A model generated the notes under the pieces. It was not told the DNA's origin and did no database searches. It was given only the letters and a program-made list of their open reading frames with translations. From Polyangia bacterium (GTDB lineage: Bacteria; Myxococcota_A; Polyangia; Polyangiales; Sandaracinaceae): DNA of 41,591 bases. The stretch spans positions 1 to 41,591 of the forward strand of contig JAUHXR010000043.1 in assembly GCA_030426845.1 (NCBI GenBank), given 5' to 3'. The position numbers were made by a program, and so were the translations under genes. Numbering within the stretch: position 1 is the stretch's first letter; the number at the start of each line of letters is the position of its first letter. This document shows, in pieces, positions 17,501-26,549 of the stretch.

Positions 17501-19429
17501 CTGCGGGTCGCCGTCACCGACCCGGACGATCTGGCGAGCTGGGAGGCGATCCGCGTCTGCGCCCGCGACTGCGACGCCTGGGAGCCGCTCGTCGAAGCCT
17601 GCGACCGCCTCGCCCACCTCCTCGACGACGACGAGCTCGTGATGCTGCTCCTCGAGGAGTCCGCCGCGACGCTCATGGACGAGCTCAAGCAGGACGACCG
17701 CGCCGAGCGACGCCTGCGCCGTGTCCTCGCGATCGACGCGCGCCGCCCGATCGCCTACGGCCGCCTCCACGACCTGCTCGCCGAGCGCGAGGACGACGAG
17801 GGTCTGCTCGAGCTGGTGAGCAACCGCATCGAGCTCGTCGACAGCCCCGAGGAGCTGACCGGCCTCTTCTACGAGCAAGCTCGTTTGCTCCGCTCGCTCA
17901 GCCTGCGCGAGGAGGCCCTCGGCTCGCTCGACAACCTCCTCATGCTCGACGGGGATCACCTCGGCGGCCTCGCGCTGCTCGTCGAGCTGCAGGTCCAGCT
18001 CGAGAACTGGGGCGGGGCGGTCGAGGCGCTCCGCAGCCTCGCCGGCGCGGCGGACGTGCCCGGGACCCAGCAGCGCATCGCGCGGCTCGGCGCCGCCGAC
18101 TTCCTCCAGAACAAGCTCGGCGACCTCGAGGGCGCGCTCGGCGAGCTGACCGCGCTGCACGAGGCGGGGCTCGCCGACCTCGAGATCTACGAGCGCGCGG
18201 CGACCGTCGCGGTGGAGCTCGAGCAGGCGCCGGTCGCGGCCGAGATGCTCGCGCGCGCGGTCGAGCTCGCGCCGTCGCCGTCGGCGGTCGCGACCCTCGA
18301 GCGGCGGGCCGGGCGCATCCTCGCGGAGGCGGGCATGCGCGAGGCTGCGACCCAGGCCTACGAGCGCGCGCTCGCGGCCGCGCCGACCGACCTCGCGGCC
18401 GGCCAGGCGCTCGCCCGTCTGCTCGACGCTGGCCCTCGCGAGGCGATGAGCCGGCGCTTCGAGACGGCCGCGCGCCGCGTCCTGGACGCCGATCCCACGG
18501 ACTCGGCGGCCCTGCGGCTCGTCTTGGCGGCCGCGGAGTGGCGCGCGGACGAGGGGCTGCGCCAGGCGGTGCTCGACGTGCTCTCGGCGCTCGGCGAGGG
18601 GACGGACGAGGAGCTGGCCGCGATCACCCCGCGCGCGTCGACCCCGCGCGGCGTGCTCGACGACACGGGCCTCGCGCGCGTCCGCTACGGCCTCGCGCCG
18701 GGGCCGGTGATGGAGCTCGCGGGCCTGGTCGCCGAGTCAGCGGCCGAGATGGACGGCCTCACCCCATCGGGCTTCGGGCTCGGCCGCGGCGATCAGGTCG
18801 CCGACTCGCCGCTCAAGGCGGAGCTCTCGGCGATCTGCCAGGCCTTCGGGCTGCCCGCGCCGGACGTGTTCGTCGGCGGGCCGGCGGAGCACCTCCTCGA
18901 CATCGCGCCGTACCACAAGGACCGCGTCACGATGGTCGCGGGGACCGCGGTGGTCCCGCCGCTCAACCCCGATCAGCGCTTCACCGTCGGCCTCCTCGCC
19001 TACGCGGCGCGCCTCGGGCTCGCCCCCTTCGTTCGCCGCGGACCCGGCGGCGCGGCGACGGTCCTCTTCGCGGCCGCTGCGGCGGCGGAGGTCCCGCTCC
19101 CCCTCGGTGAGGGCCGCGCCGGCATGGCCGAGGGCACCCGCCGCATCTACAAGGCGATGCCGCGCCGCGTGCGCAAGGCGATCCCGCCGGTCGTGGCCGC
19201 GATCGGCGGCGACGGCCGCGACCTCATCGCGTGGGGCCAGCAGCTCCACCACTCCGCGAGCCGCGCGGGCCTCCTGATCGCCAACGACTTCGCGACCGGC
19301 CTGCGGCGCGCGATCGGGACCACCGACCCGGAGGTGGTCGCGGCAACGCCCGAGGCGATCGACATCTTGCTTTTCTGGTTGTCCCCCGAGGTCATCGACC
19401 TCCGGCGGAGGTTGGGGTTGAGCGCGTGA
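14579..19429 (+). CDS. Giant TPR-repeat protein with a degenerate M48-like C-terminal domain
   Basis: A 1616-aa, Ala/Glu/Asp/Leu-rich protein. Residues ~30-1360 are continuous TPR/solenoid helices, for example ALILYEIGHLMQFGLGNEAQ and AVQAYDEAASRDPTSLAPML. Residues ~1375-1616 form a separate domain (VMELAGLVAESAAEM ... LSAICQAFGLPAPDVFVGG ... RFTVGLLAYAARLG ... LLFWLSPEVIDLRRRL). This domain recurs at the end of the next gene product and resembles an M48-type peptidase without HExxH. No signal peptide or membrane segment is visible. The ATG at 14579 was chosen because the upstream GTG (14516) falls inside the presumed -10 element. Its TGA overlaps the next GTG (GTGA). It is probably a scaffold; function is unknown. 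Confidence 0.85.
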   Translation: MSTTSPRSSENAIPEGPSAGGSAEARIATLRAEVEASADRSRQALILYEIGHLMQFGLGNEAQAVREYLSAYNLDPSFRLPLIALVQIFERRRSTKNLTRLYEAEARSATTPREAASAMTDRGLLMGDLGDADGAIEVIRDAFSQAAEAADIALILEHELLGRGEEAEAMEIAEARADLVTDPVLATLLRLEVARSKHAAGDVDGALATLRQAVGTSAARWRILSELERVARSDDRWPELVVALEGRAKLAAMEARGEEHGQHSGAFSVQRFASQERAAGIAAALYAEAGRLRMTRLGDPASARGDFASALALRPDDAALQFERMLACELAGDLDGAADQARVLLEGVSGPDAAALRFRLAERALGDGDTDAALDALRAARADDPGSAVIAATYDDLVRGVGDVAAAVKALAAASGEPAARAQRLWEAATLAARELNDAEGARVLFTQAAEAAEDATPILREAFAVALSLGDADGARAHGDALLARDLEDAERSALLRDLYELNQVILEDRDAAASILEQALASPAASWAGDTARLRGALDGNDALLAKAHEALAARAMDAETAAAHLCAAARAKTRGGDDEGAVETLRAALAKSPTHPYAVALLEEVLRARGDAEQVVRLLREAAEKADAPRAAETQLLLAGAAAEAADDHERAVQAYDEAASRDPTSLAPMLALRRLAENKNDRALLLRALEGLSERERSASEPGRHTLALGEHLDLFDGKPAEAERALRLALGAESTALHAAVDLALLPIGGDAHARLDGLERMLGHASEEARPGILREAAGAALREGDVDAASRLLNELTKRAPHDRWAPLGWLRLGALRRAAPRPVEGAEGAGEPDPAEGDDATALLRAERAEAWMSLGRATDDAEVSAELLLQGLRAQVFGLGEDASDDAVLVAHDILATAPESIAGAIAMDESLRAGDDPDGRADALGSILEHAFPSGDGPGRLGLEAARGRALAAAGRSREALEVLLRVAVTDPDDLASWEAIRVCARDCDAWEPLVEACDRLAHLLDDDELVMLLLEESAATLMDELKQDDRAERRLRRVLAIDARRPIAYGRLHDLLAEREDDEGLLELVSNRIELVDSPEELTGLFYEQARLLRSLSLREEALGSLDNLLMLDGDHLGGLALLVELQVQLENWGGAVEALRSLAGAADVPGTQQRIARLGAADFLQNKLGDLEGALGELTALHEAGLADLEIYERAATVAVELEQAPVAAEMLARAVELAPSPSAVATLERRAGRILAEAGMREAATQAYERALAAAPTDLAAGQALARLLDAGPREAMSRRFETAARRVLDADPTDSAALRLVLAAAEWRADEGLRQAVLDVLSALGEGTDEELAAITPRASTPRGVLDDTGLARVRYGLAPGPVMELAGLVAESAAEMDGLTPSGFGLGRGDQVADSPLKAELSAICQAFGLPAPDVFVGGPAEHLLDIAPYHKDRVTMVAGTAVVPPLNPDQRFTVGLLAYAARLGLAPFVRRGPGGAATVLFAAAAAAEVPLPLGEGRAGMAEGTRRIYKAMPRRVRKAIPPVVAAIGGDGRDLIAWGQQLHHSASRAGLLIANDFATGLRRAIGTTDPEVVAATPEAIDILLFWLSPEVIDLRRRLGLSA

Positions 19430-22400
19430 GCGGCGAAGACGACGACAAGCCGTCGCAGGAGGTCGAGTTCGATCTCGATGACCTCGGGTGGGACGACGCC
19501 CTCGCGGAGCTCGAGGACGAGCTCGACGACGCGGAGAAGGGCGACGCGCACCTGTCCGAGGCGCGCCCGCTCTACCGGCCGCCCTCCCCCGACGACCGCT
19601 TCGCGCAGCGGCCCCCGAGCCCCCCGCGCGCGGCCCCGAAGCCGCCGCCTCCCCGCCGCGAGCCGCGGCGCGCGCCGAGCCTCGACGACCTGCCGACCTT
19701 CGACATGGTCGACGACGACGACTCCTTCGCGTCCACCAAGATCGCCGAGATCCCGCAGGAGCTGATCAACTCGCTCGTGAAGGACCCGGAGCGCGCGCGC
19801 TCGACGCGCCCCCCGCCGCTCCCCGACGAGCGCGCCGGCGCGGAGCTGCCCGCCGACGGCCCGCCCTCCGTGGACCTCGACCTCGACGGCCTGCTGGACG
19901 GGCTCGACGACGAGACCGCCCTCTACCCCGCGGCGAGCGCGCCCGCGCCGGCGCCCGGTCGGCTCGCCGGCTCCGACGCGGAGGCCACGTTCTTCGGTGC
20001 GCGCCCGCCCTCCGGCGTGGGCCCGGCCATCCGCTCGTCGCGGCCGCCCGCGCCGCCGCCCGCGGTCGACGGCGGCCCGATCGACGAGGACGTGTTCGAC
20101 CCGTTCGGCGAGGACGACGCCGACGAGCCCACGCGGATCGCGGCCGAGGCCTTCGACGACGCGCCGGACGACGCGGACCAGCCCACACGGATCGCGGCCG
20201 AGGCCTTCGACGACGCCGACGAGCCGACGCGAGTCGCGGCCGAGGCCTTCGACGACGCGCTTGATGGCTCGGCCGCGACCGCGCCGAGCCCGACCTCGAC
20301 CGCTCCGGTGGTCGAGGAGCCCACGCGCATGATCACCGCGCCGAGCCTCGCCGAGCTGACGTCGGATCCGGAGGCGTCGCGCCCGCCGTCGGAGAAGCCG
20401 CCGGCGGCCGAGGAGCCGACCCGGATGATCCCCGCCCCGAGCCTCGCCGAGCTGGCCGGCGAGACGGCGGTGCGCGACGAGCCCGCCGAGCCGACGGCAG
20501 GGCCCGAGGCGGCAGAGTCCGACGCGGCAGAGCCCGGGGCGGCAGAGCCCGGGGCGGCAGAGCCCAGGGCGGCACAGCCCGAAGCGGCACAGCCCGGGGC
20601 GGCAGAGCCCAGGGCGGCAGAGCCCGAAGCGGCACAGCCCGAGCCGACGAGCGAGGAGCGAGCTCTGGCCATCCCGCGGCCGTCGATCCCGAAGCCGGGC
20701 GCGCCCCGGCCGTCGATCCCCCGGCCGTCGATCCCGCGCCCCGGCGCGCTAGGCCGGAGCCCGATCGCGGGGACGCGGCCCAAGCTGCCGCCTATCCCCA
20801 AGCCGGGCGGACGGCCGAGCATCCCGCGGCCCAACATCCCGCCGCCCGCGCGGCCCTCGAGCCCTGGCGCGCCGCAGGGCTCGGCGTCGAGCGAGGAGGA
20901 GCGCGGGAGCCTGCCGGGCCTGCCCGCCCGCCCGAAGAAGACGTTCCCTCCGCGGCCGACCGGTGAGGCGCGCGCCCCCGAGACCGACGCGGCGACGGAC
21001 GCGGTGGCTCCGGCGGCGATGCCTCTCGACGCGATGCCTCTCGACGCGATGCCTCTCGACGCGATGCCTCTCGACGCGACGCCGCTCGACGAGATGCCGG
21101 CCGAGGCGTCGATCGAGGCGTCGGTCGACGCCCCGCCTGGGCCGGCCGAGACGGCTGCCGAGACGCCGATGGAGGCCGCAAGCCCCGTGGACGCCGGTCC
21201 GCACGAGGGCCGGCTCCCCAAGCGGACGCTCATGGGGACAGGGCCGGCGGCCGAGCCCGCGCCGGAGGCGGTCAGCGACGCGGTCACGCTCGACGTGATG
21301 GATCCGCTGGCCGAGCTGACGCCGTCGGCGGAGCTCCAGCTCGAACGGACGACGCCGGGCGAGCAGGCCCAGGCGCCCGCGGCGCCGTCGGTCGACGACG
21401 ACCTCGACGCGCTGCTGAGCGCGGACCGCGCGCGCGACGCGGAGAGCGCCTCCGAGGAGCTCGAGATCTCCGTCTCCGACGCCGAGCCGCTCGACGCGCC
21501 GCGCGCGGGGGACGACGCGACCGCGGCGGACGACGGCGAGGAGGCCGTCTCGAGCGACGACGCGCCGAACGCGAACGACCTGGCGCCCGGCGATCTCATT
21601 GAGCGCGCAGACGACGACGCGCCGGCCCTCGTCGCGGCCCAGCCCGACGACGACGACGACGTCGAGCTGGCGATCGGCGAGGATGACGAGGACGACCTCT
21701 CGATCGAGGCGGCGGCCGAGGTCGACCTCGCGGTCGGCGACGACGACTGGGACGACGAGGACTGGGCCGCGATCGAGGCGGCCGAGGCAGAGGCCGACGC
21801 GGCCGCAGCCGCCGCGGCGGCGGCCGACGCGGCGAGCGCGCCCGCGGCCAACGACCGAGGCGCGGTCGCGGCCCGCCGAACGGTCCGCTCGCGCAAGCCG
21901 CGCGACGAGCGCTTCCCGCTGATCGGCGACGGCCCCGAGGCCCTCCGGCTGCGCCTGCGGCTGCTCAAGTCGCTGGCCGAGAACCGCCAGGGCCAGGTCC
22001 GCGCGCGGCTCCTCGTCGGCGCGGCCGAGCTGGCCGAGCAGACCGGTGACGCCGACGAGGCGCGCGAGCTCTACGTGCAGGCGCTCGCTTCGGACCCGAC
22101 CGACCTGGTGGCCTTGCGCGCGCTGCGGCGCGACGCGGTGGCGCGCGGCGAGTGGTCCAAGCTCGCGACCCTCTACGAGCGCGAGGCCAAGCTCGAGCTG
22201 GGGCCCGACGCGCGCGCGACCGCGTGGACCGCGCTGGCCGAGCTCCACCTCGGCCGGCTCGACGATCCGACGGCGGCCGAGGCCGCGGCCCTGGCCGCGC
22301 TCGAAGCGCAGCCGTCGTCCGTCACCGCCGCGCTCCTCCTCGCGGAGGCGCGCTGGCGACGCGGCGAGGACGCCCGCGCGGTGGAGCCCTTCGAGGAGTC

Positions 22401-25400
22401 CCGCGAGCTGTGGGACGATCCCGACGCCCGCGCCGCGCTCGCGGTCGAGGAGGCGCGAGTCGCTGAGGCGGCCGGTGACGAGGGTCGGGCGCGCGCGCTC
22501 TACACCTGGGCGAACGACGTCGACCCCGAGGCGCTCGACGCCTGGTTCGGCCGGGCCCGCACTTCGTCGCGTCCGGGCGCCGACCCCGACGGGGCGATCG
22601 AGGCCCTCGCCACGGTGGCCGCCTACTGCGGCGGCCCGCTCGGCGAGGCGATCCTCACCCGCGCGAGCCGGGTCGCGACCCGCATCAAGAAGGACCCCCA
22701 GCTCGGCGTGCGCCTCCTCGGTGACGCGACCGGGGTGCTCCCGCTCCAGGCCCGCGCCGACGCCGCGGTCGCGAGCGGCGACCCGGCGCTCGAGCTCGCC
22801 TGCCTCGCCGCCTGGGCGGGGGCGGCCGGCGGGACGGATCGCGCGCTCGCGCTGGTGCGCACCGCCGAGACGAAGGCCGGCCAGGGCGACCTCGACGGGG
22901 CCGAGGCCGCGCTGCGCGACGCGGCGCGCGCCGACGGAAGCCTCGGCACGATCCGCGTCGTCCGCGAGGTGATCGCGCGGCGCAGCGGCGACATGAGCCG
23001 GCTGGCCGACGCGGTCGACGGCGGCGGCGCCCTCGCGGCGGCGGCCCGGGTGGCGCGCGATCCTGCGGCGCTCGAGCGTGAGCACGAGCTGCTCCTCGAG
23101 GCGGTGGCCGAGGGGACCGCGCTCGTCACCGCCGACGTCCTCGGCCTCGACGTCTCGGCGGCTCAGGCCGACGAGTCGGGCATCACCGACGCGCTGCGCC
23201 GCCAGGCCGATCGCGTGCCGCCCGAGCAGCGCACCGGCTCGCTCCTCGCGCTCACCGATCGCGCGATCGAGCGCGACGAGCTCGACCGGGCCGAGGCGCT
23301 CCTGGACGAGGCGCGCAAGCTCGCGCCGGGCGAGCCGCTCGCGCTCCGCCCGCTGGGCCGCCTCGCGCTCCGCCACGGAGCCGAGGCGGCGGCGGCCCAC
23401 TGGCTCGAGGAGGCGGCGGCGAGCCAGGGCGCCCGCGCCGCGTTCGCGACGACCCAGGCCGGCCACCTCCTCGCGGCGGGCGGCGGCGACGCGCTCGGGA
23501 CCTACCGCAAGGCCCTCGACGCGGTGCCCGGCTACCGGCCCGCGGCCTGGGCGCTGCGCCCCATCGCGATGGAGCTCGGCGACCCGCTGACCCTCGGCGA
23601 GGTCTACGAGCAGCTCGCGGACACCGCGGCCGATCCCCGCGACGCGGCCGCGAGCCTGGTGCGGGGGGCGCTCCTGCGCGCGGAGGCCGACCCCGCGGGC
23701 GCGGCCGCGCTCCTCGAGCGCGCGCACGAGCACACCCCGGGCGACATGGTGATCGCGAGCCTGCGGATGCGCCTCGCGTCGGAGAGCGACGCGGCGGGGC
23801 GCGCGAAGCTCCTCACCGAGGCCTCCGGCCGCGCGAGCGCGCCGCTGAGCCGCGTCTACCGGCTCCAGGCCGCCCAGGCCTACCTCGACGCCGACGACCC
23901 GGCGAGCGCGGCGCGCGAGTACGCGGCGCAGCTCGAGGCCACCCCGGACGACCCGCTGGTCCCCGAGCCGCTCGACCGCGCCCAGCTCGCCGCCGATCAG
24001 GTCGCGCGGGTCGCCGAGCGCCGCTTCGCGGCGGTCAAGGCGGCTTCCACCGACGAAGAGCGGACGCTCGCGCTCGAGCGCCTCGCCGAGCTCGACCTGC
24101 TCTACCGCGCCGACCCCGCCTCCGCGGTCCTCTCGCTCGAGGCGATCCTCGAGCACGCGCCCGGGCACCTCCCGAGCCTCCGCGCGCTGCACCGCTACTA
24201 CGCGAGCCAGGGCCGCGGCGAGGACGCGGCCCGGGTCGTCGCCGCCCACGCCTCCCAGCTCGAGCCGGGCTCGGACGTGACCGCCTACCTGCGCCTCGCG
24301 CGGCGGCTGATGCTCACGGGCGAGGAGGCGACCCCGGAGGCGTCCGACGCCCTGCTGGTCGCCTGCGCGGAGCGGGCGGACATGGACCTCTGGCTCGCCC
24401 CGCGCATCCTCGCGGCCGCGCTCGAGGCCGGCGAGCCCGAGATCGCTCGGCACGCGGCCCGCGCGCTCGCCAACCTGCTCGGCTCGGCCGAGGAGCGGGC
24501 GGCGTCCCGGATGCGCGCCTCCGAGCTGCTCGCCCCGGTCGACGAGGACGGCGCGCTCGACCTGCTCCGCGAGGCGGTCCACGCCTCGCCGTCGCACCCG
24601 CTCGCGGCGGCGGCCCTCGGCGAGGCCTGCGAGGCGCGCGGCGAGCTGGCCGAGGCGGCGGAGGCCTACGAGAAGGCGGGCGCCGGCTCCGAGGTCGCGG
24701 GCCGCGCGGCGGCGCTCTACTACCGCGCCGCCCAGATCTGGCAGGACCACGTCGGCGACGAGGGCCGCGCGCGCGAAGCCCTCACCCGCGCGAGCGAGCA
24801 GGACGTCACCTTCAAGGACGTCTTCGAGCGCCTCCGCATCATCCTGGAGGACGCCGACGACAAGGCCGCCCTCGCCGAGCTCTACCAGCACCGCCTCTCG
24901 GCCGGCGGGGACGATCCGACCCTCGTCGAGCTCTACATCAAGCAAGCCGAGCTGCGGAGCGCGATCTCCGACCTCTCCGGCGCGAAGGCCGCGCTCCGGG
25001 CCGCGCTCGCGCTCCAGCCCGAGCGCATCGACGCCCTCCGCTCGCTCGCCAACCTCTCGCTCGAGGACGAGGACTGGCGTGGCGCGGCCGAGGTCCTCAT
25101 CCGCATCGCGCGCATCCGCAAGGAGCGCGAGGAGCTGCGCTGGGTCTTCTTCACGCTGGGCGACATCTACGACCAGCACATGCCCGACCCGCGGCGCGCC
25201 GAGGCGGCGTTCCGGCGCGTGCTGAAGCTCTTCCCCAACGACCTGCCCGCGATGGAGCGCCTGGCCGAGCTCTACCGGCGCCAGAACCAGCTCCCCGAGG
25301 CGGCCAAGGTCCTCGAGGAGCTCGCGGGCCGCGAGGTCGACCTCGAGGCGAGCCGCGACCACCGCCTGCGCCTGAGCGAGATCCACGAGCAGCTCGGCGA

Positions 25401-26547
25401 CGCGCGGCGGGCCGAGGCGGTGCTCGAGGAGGCGCGCAAGGCCGCCCCGACCGACCTCCAGGTCGTCCGCGCGCTCGCGGAGTTCTACCGCCGCCAGGAC
25501 GCGGCCAACGCGATGGCGATGCACCTGCGTCGCGCGGTGAACGACTTCCGCCACGTGCTCGAGGCCGATCTCGCCGACGCCGCGGCGTGGCCGGGCCTCG
25601 TCGAGGTGCTGCGCTGGCAGGGCAAGCCCGACGCGGCCGCGGCCGCGGCCTCCGCCGCCCAGGCGGTGGGCATCGTCGACATCGAGCTCTCAAAGCTCGT
25701 GGACGCGCGTGGGGCGGCGCCCGGCGCGGGGATGGGCGCGGCCTCGGACGCCCTCGACGAGCTGCTCGCGCCCAAGGAGCTCGGCGCGCCGGCGCGCGCG
25801 GTGTTCAAGCTCGTGGGCGAGGCGCTCGAGAAGACGCTGCCCTTCGACGTCAACGCGTACCGCGCCGAGCGCCTCGACAGCCGCGACACCCGCATCCGCC
25901 CGATCGCGCTCGAGGTCGCGCGCTGGTTCCGCATCTCGCCGCTCGAGCTCTACGTCACGAGCGCGGCCCCGCGCGTCTGCGTCCCCGTCTCGAGCAGCCC
26001 GTGCACGCTCCTCATCGGGAGCGAGCTGCTCGGGATCACCGACGACCGTGAGAAGATGTTCGTCCTCGCGCGCGCCCTGAAGATCGCCCAGGCCCAGCTC
26101 TCGGTGGTCGCCGGATCACAAAAACAGGAGGTCGTCGCGCTCCTCGGCGGGCTCGTGCAGAGCTACGACCCGCACCACCAGCCGGTGGGCGCCGACCCCT
26201 CGCACGTCGCGGAGGCGGCGCGCCGGGTCAGCCGCAACCTCAGCCGGCGCGACGCCGAGCAGCTCGAGCCCCTCGTCTTCGAGATGGCCGGGCGCCCCGG
26301 CTACGACCCCGGGCAGCTCGCGATGGCCGCCTCGGAGTGGGGCAACCGCTGCGCCCTCGTGGCGTCCGGCTCCGCCCCGGCCGCGGTCAGCGCGCTCGCC
26401 AAGCTCAGCGGCGAGCGTGATCTGCCGGCCGAGCCCGCCGCCCGCATGGCGTTCCTCGAGCGCTTCGCCGAGGCGTCCTCCCTGCTCACCTTCGCCCTTT
26501 CCGACGCGCACTTCGAGGCCCGCGAGCGCGCCGGCACCGAGGGGTAG
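19426..26547 (+). CDS. Giant protein: long acidic disordered N-terminus, TPR solenoid, degenerate M48-like C-terminal domain
   Basis: A 2373-aa protein started at a GTG overlapping the preceding stop by 4 bp. Residues 1-~815 are disordered, acidic and Pro/Ala-rich: EFDLDDLGWDDALAELEDEL near the start, five EPTR-type motifs (~233-330), an AAEPG-type array (~365-405), PxPSIPRP repeats and a MPLDA array. Residues ~830-2100 are TPR-like helices (ELYVQALASDPTDLVALRAL). Residues ~2110-2373 match the C-terminal domain of the preceding gene product (VARWFRISPLELYVTSAAP ... CTLLIGSELLGITDDREKMF ... LARALKIAQAQLSVVA). The two proteins are thus partial paralogues. The stop is 2 bp before the next GTG. 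It is likely a cytoplasmic scaffold; the role is not known. Confidence 0.85.
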   Translation: MSGEDDDKPSQEVEFDLDDLGWDDALAELEDELDDAEKGDAHLSEARPLYRPPSPDDRFAQRPPSPPRAAPKPPPPRREPRRAPSLDDLPTFDMVDDDDSFASTKIAEIPQELINSLVKDPERARSTRPPPLPDERAGAELPADGPPSVDLDLDGLLDGLDDETALYPAASAPAPAPGRLAGSDAEATFFGARPPSGVGPAIRSSRPPAPPPAVDGGPIDEDVFDPFGEDDADEPTRIAAEAFDDAPDDADQPTRIAAEAFDDADEPTRVAAEAFDDALDGSAATAPSPTSTAPVVEEPTRMITAPSLAELTSDPEASRPPSEKPPAAEEPTRMIPAPSLAELAGETAVRDEPAEPTAGPEAAESDAAEPGAAEPGAAEPRAAQPEAAQPGAAEPRAAEPEAAQPEPTSEERALAIPRPSIPKPGAPRPSIPRPSIPRPGALGRSPIAGTRPKLPPIPKPGGRPSIPRPNIPPPARPSSPGAPQGSASSEEERGSLPGLPARPKKTFPPRPTGEARAPETDAATDAVAPAAMPLDAMPLDAMPLDAMPLDATPLDEMPAEASIEASVDAPPGPAETAAETPMEAASPVDAGPHEGRLPKRTLMGTGPAAEPAPEAVSDAVTLDVMDPLAELTPSAELQLERTTPGEQAQAPAAPSVDDDLDALLSADRARDAESASEELEISVSDAEPLDAPRAGDDATAADDGEEAVSSDDAPNANDLAPGDLIERADDDAPALVAAQPDDDDDVELAIGEDDEDDLSIEAAAEVDLAVGDDDWDDEDWAAIEAAEAEADAAAAAAAAADAASAPAANDRGAVAARRTVRSRKPRDERFPLIGDGPEALRLRLRLLKSLAENRQGQVRARLLVGAAELAEQTGDADEARELYVQALASDPTDLVALRALRRDAVARGEWSKLATLYEREAKLELGPDARATAWTALAELHLGRLDDPTAAEAAALAALEAQPSSVTAALLLAEARWRRGEDARAVEPFEESRELWDDPDARAALAVEEARVAEAAGDEGRARALYTWANDVDPEALDAWFGRARTSSRPGADPDGAIEALATVAAYCGGPLGEAILTRASRVATRIKKDPQLGVRLLGDATGVLPLQARADAAVASGDPALELACLAAWAGAAGGTDRALALVRTAETKAGQGDLDGAEAALRDAARADGSLGTIRVVREVIARRSGDMSRLADAVDGGGALAAAARVARDPAALEREHELLLEAVAEGTALVTADVLGLDVSAAQADESGITDALRRQADRVPPEQRTGSLLALTDRAIERDELDRAEALLDEARKLAPGEPLALRPLGRLALRHGAEAAAAHWLEEAAASQGARAAFATTQAGHLLAAGGGDALGTYRKALDAVPGYRPAAWALRPIAMELGDPLTLGEVYEQLADTAADPRDAAASLVRGALLRAEADPAGAAALLERAHEHTPGDMVIASLRMRLASESDAAGRAKLLTEASGRASAPLSRVYRLQAAQAYLDADDPASAAREYAAQLEATPDDPLVPEPLDRAQLAADQVARVAERRFAAVKAASTDEERTLALERLAELDLLYRADPASAVLSLEAILEHAPGHLPSLRALHRYYASQGRGEDAARVVAAHASQLEPGSDVTAYLRLARRLMLTGEEATPEASDALLVACAERADMDLWLAPRILAAALEAGEPEIARHAARALANLLGSAEERAASRMRASELLAPVDEDGALDLLREAVHASPSHPLAAAALGEACEARGELAEAAEAYEKAGAGSEVAGRAAALYYRAAQIWQDHVGDEGRAREALTRASEQDVTFKDVFERLRIILEDADDKAALAELYQHRLSAGGDDPTLVELYIKQAELRSAISDLSGAKAALRAALALQPERIDALRSLANLSLEDEDWRGAAEVLIRIARIRKEREELRWVFFTLGDIYDQHMPDPRRAEAAFRRVLKLFPNDLPAMERLAELYRRQNQLPEAAKVLEELAGREVDLEASRDHRLRLSEIHEQLGDARRAEAVLEEARKAAPTDLQVVRALAEFYRRQDAANAMAMHLRRAVNDFRHVLEADLADAAAWPGLVEVLRWQGKPDAAAAAASAAQAVGIVDIELSKLVDARGAAPGAGMGAASDALDELLAPKELGAPARAVFKLVGEALEKTLPFDVNAYRAERLDSRDTRIRPIALEVARWFRISPLELYVTSAAPRVCVPVSSSPCTLLIGSELLGITDDREKMFVLARALKIAQAQLSVVAGSQKQEVVALLGGLVQSYDPHHQPVGADPSHVAEAARRVSRNLSRRDAEQLEPLVFEMAGRPGYDPGQLAMAASEWGNRCALVASGSAPAAVSALAKLSGERDLPAEPAARMAFLERFAEASSLLTFALSDAHFEARERAGTEG
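20118..20259 (+). repeat. Three imperfect repeats encoding (D)EPTR(I/V)AAEAFDDA
   Basis: Three consecutive in-frame copies of a 39- to 51-bp unit encode DEPTRIAAEAFDDA, DQPTRIAAEAFDDA and DEPTRVAAEAFDDA. Two further EEPTRM-x-x-APSLAEL copies follow near 20317 and 20410. Confidence 0.85.
20506..20643 (+). repeat. 15-bp tandem repeat encoding AAEPG/AAQPE pentapeptides, about 9 copies
   Basis: Variants of GCGGCAGAGCCCGGG repeat in frame from ~20506 to 20643 and encode Ala-Ala-(Glu/Gln)-Pro-x. Copies differ in the third and last codons (GAG/CAG and GGG/AGG/GAA), which suggests repeated unequal exchange. Confidence 0.9.
21016..21090 (+). repeat. 15-bp tandem repeat encoding AMPLD, 5 copies
   Basis: GCGATGCCTCTCGAC is repeated identically four times (21016-21075), then a variant fifth copy (21076-21090). 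It encodes the MPLDA array in the disordered N-terminal half of the 2373-aa protein. Confidence 0.9.
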
Positions 26548-26549
26548 CG

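Noticed and set aside
14564-18160. A 1198-codon open frame on the minus strand opposite the first giant TPR gene
   Set aside because: Same shadow effect; the plus strand shows clear TPR repeats and natural amino-acid composition.
20749-25554. A 1601-codon open frame on the minus strand opposite the giant TPR gene
   Set aside because: It is the antisense shadow of TPR sequence in very GC-rich DNA. Its composition is Arg/Gly/Val/Glu without any recognisable motif.
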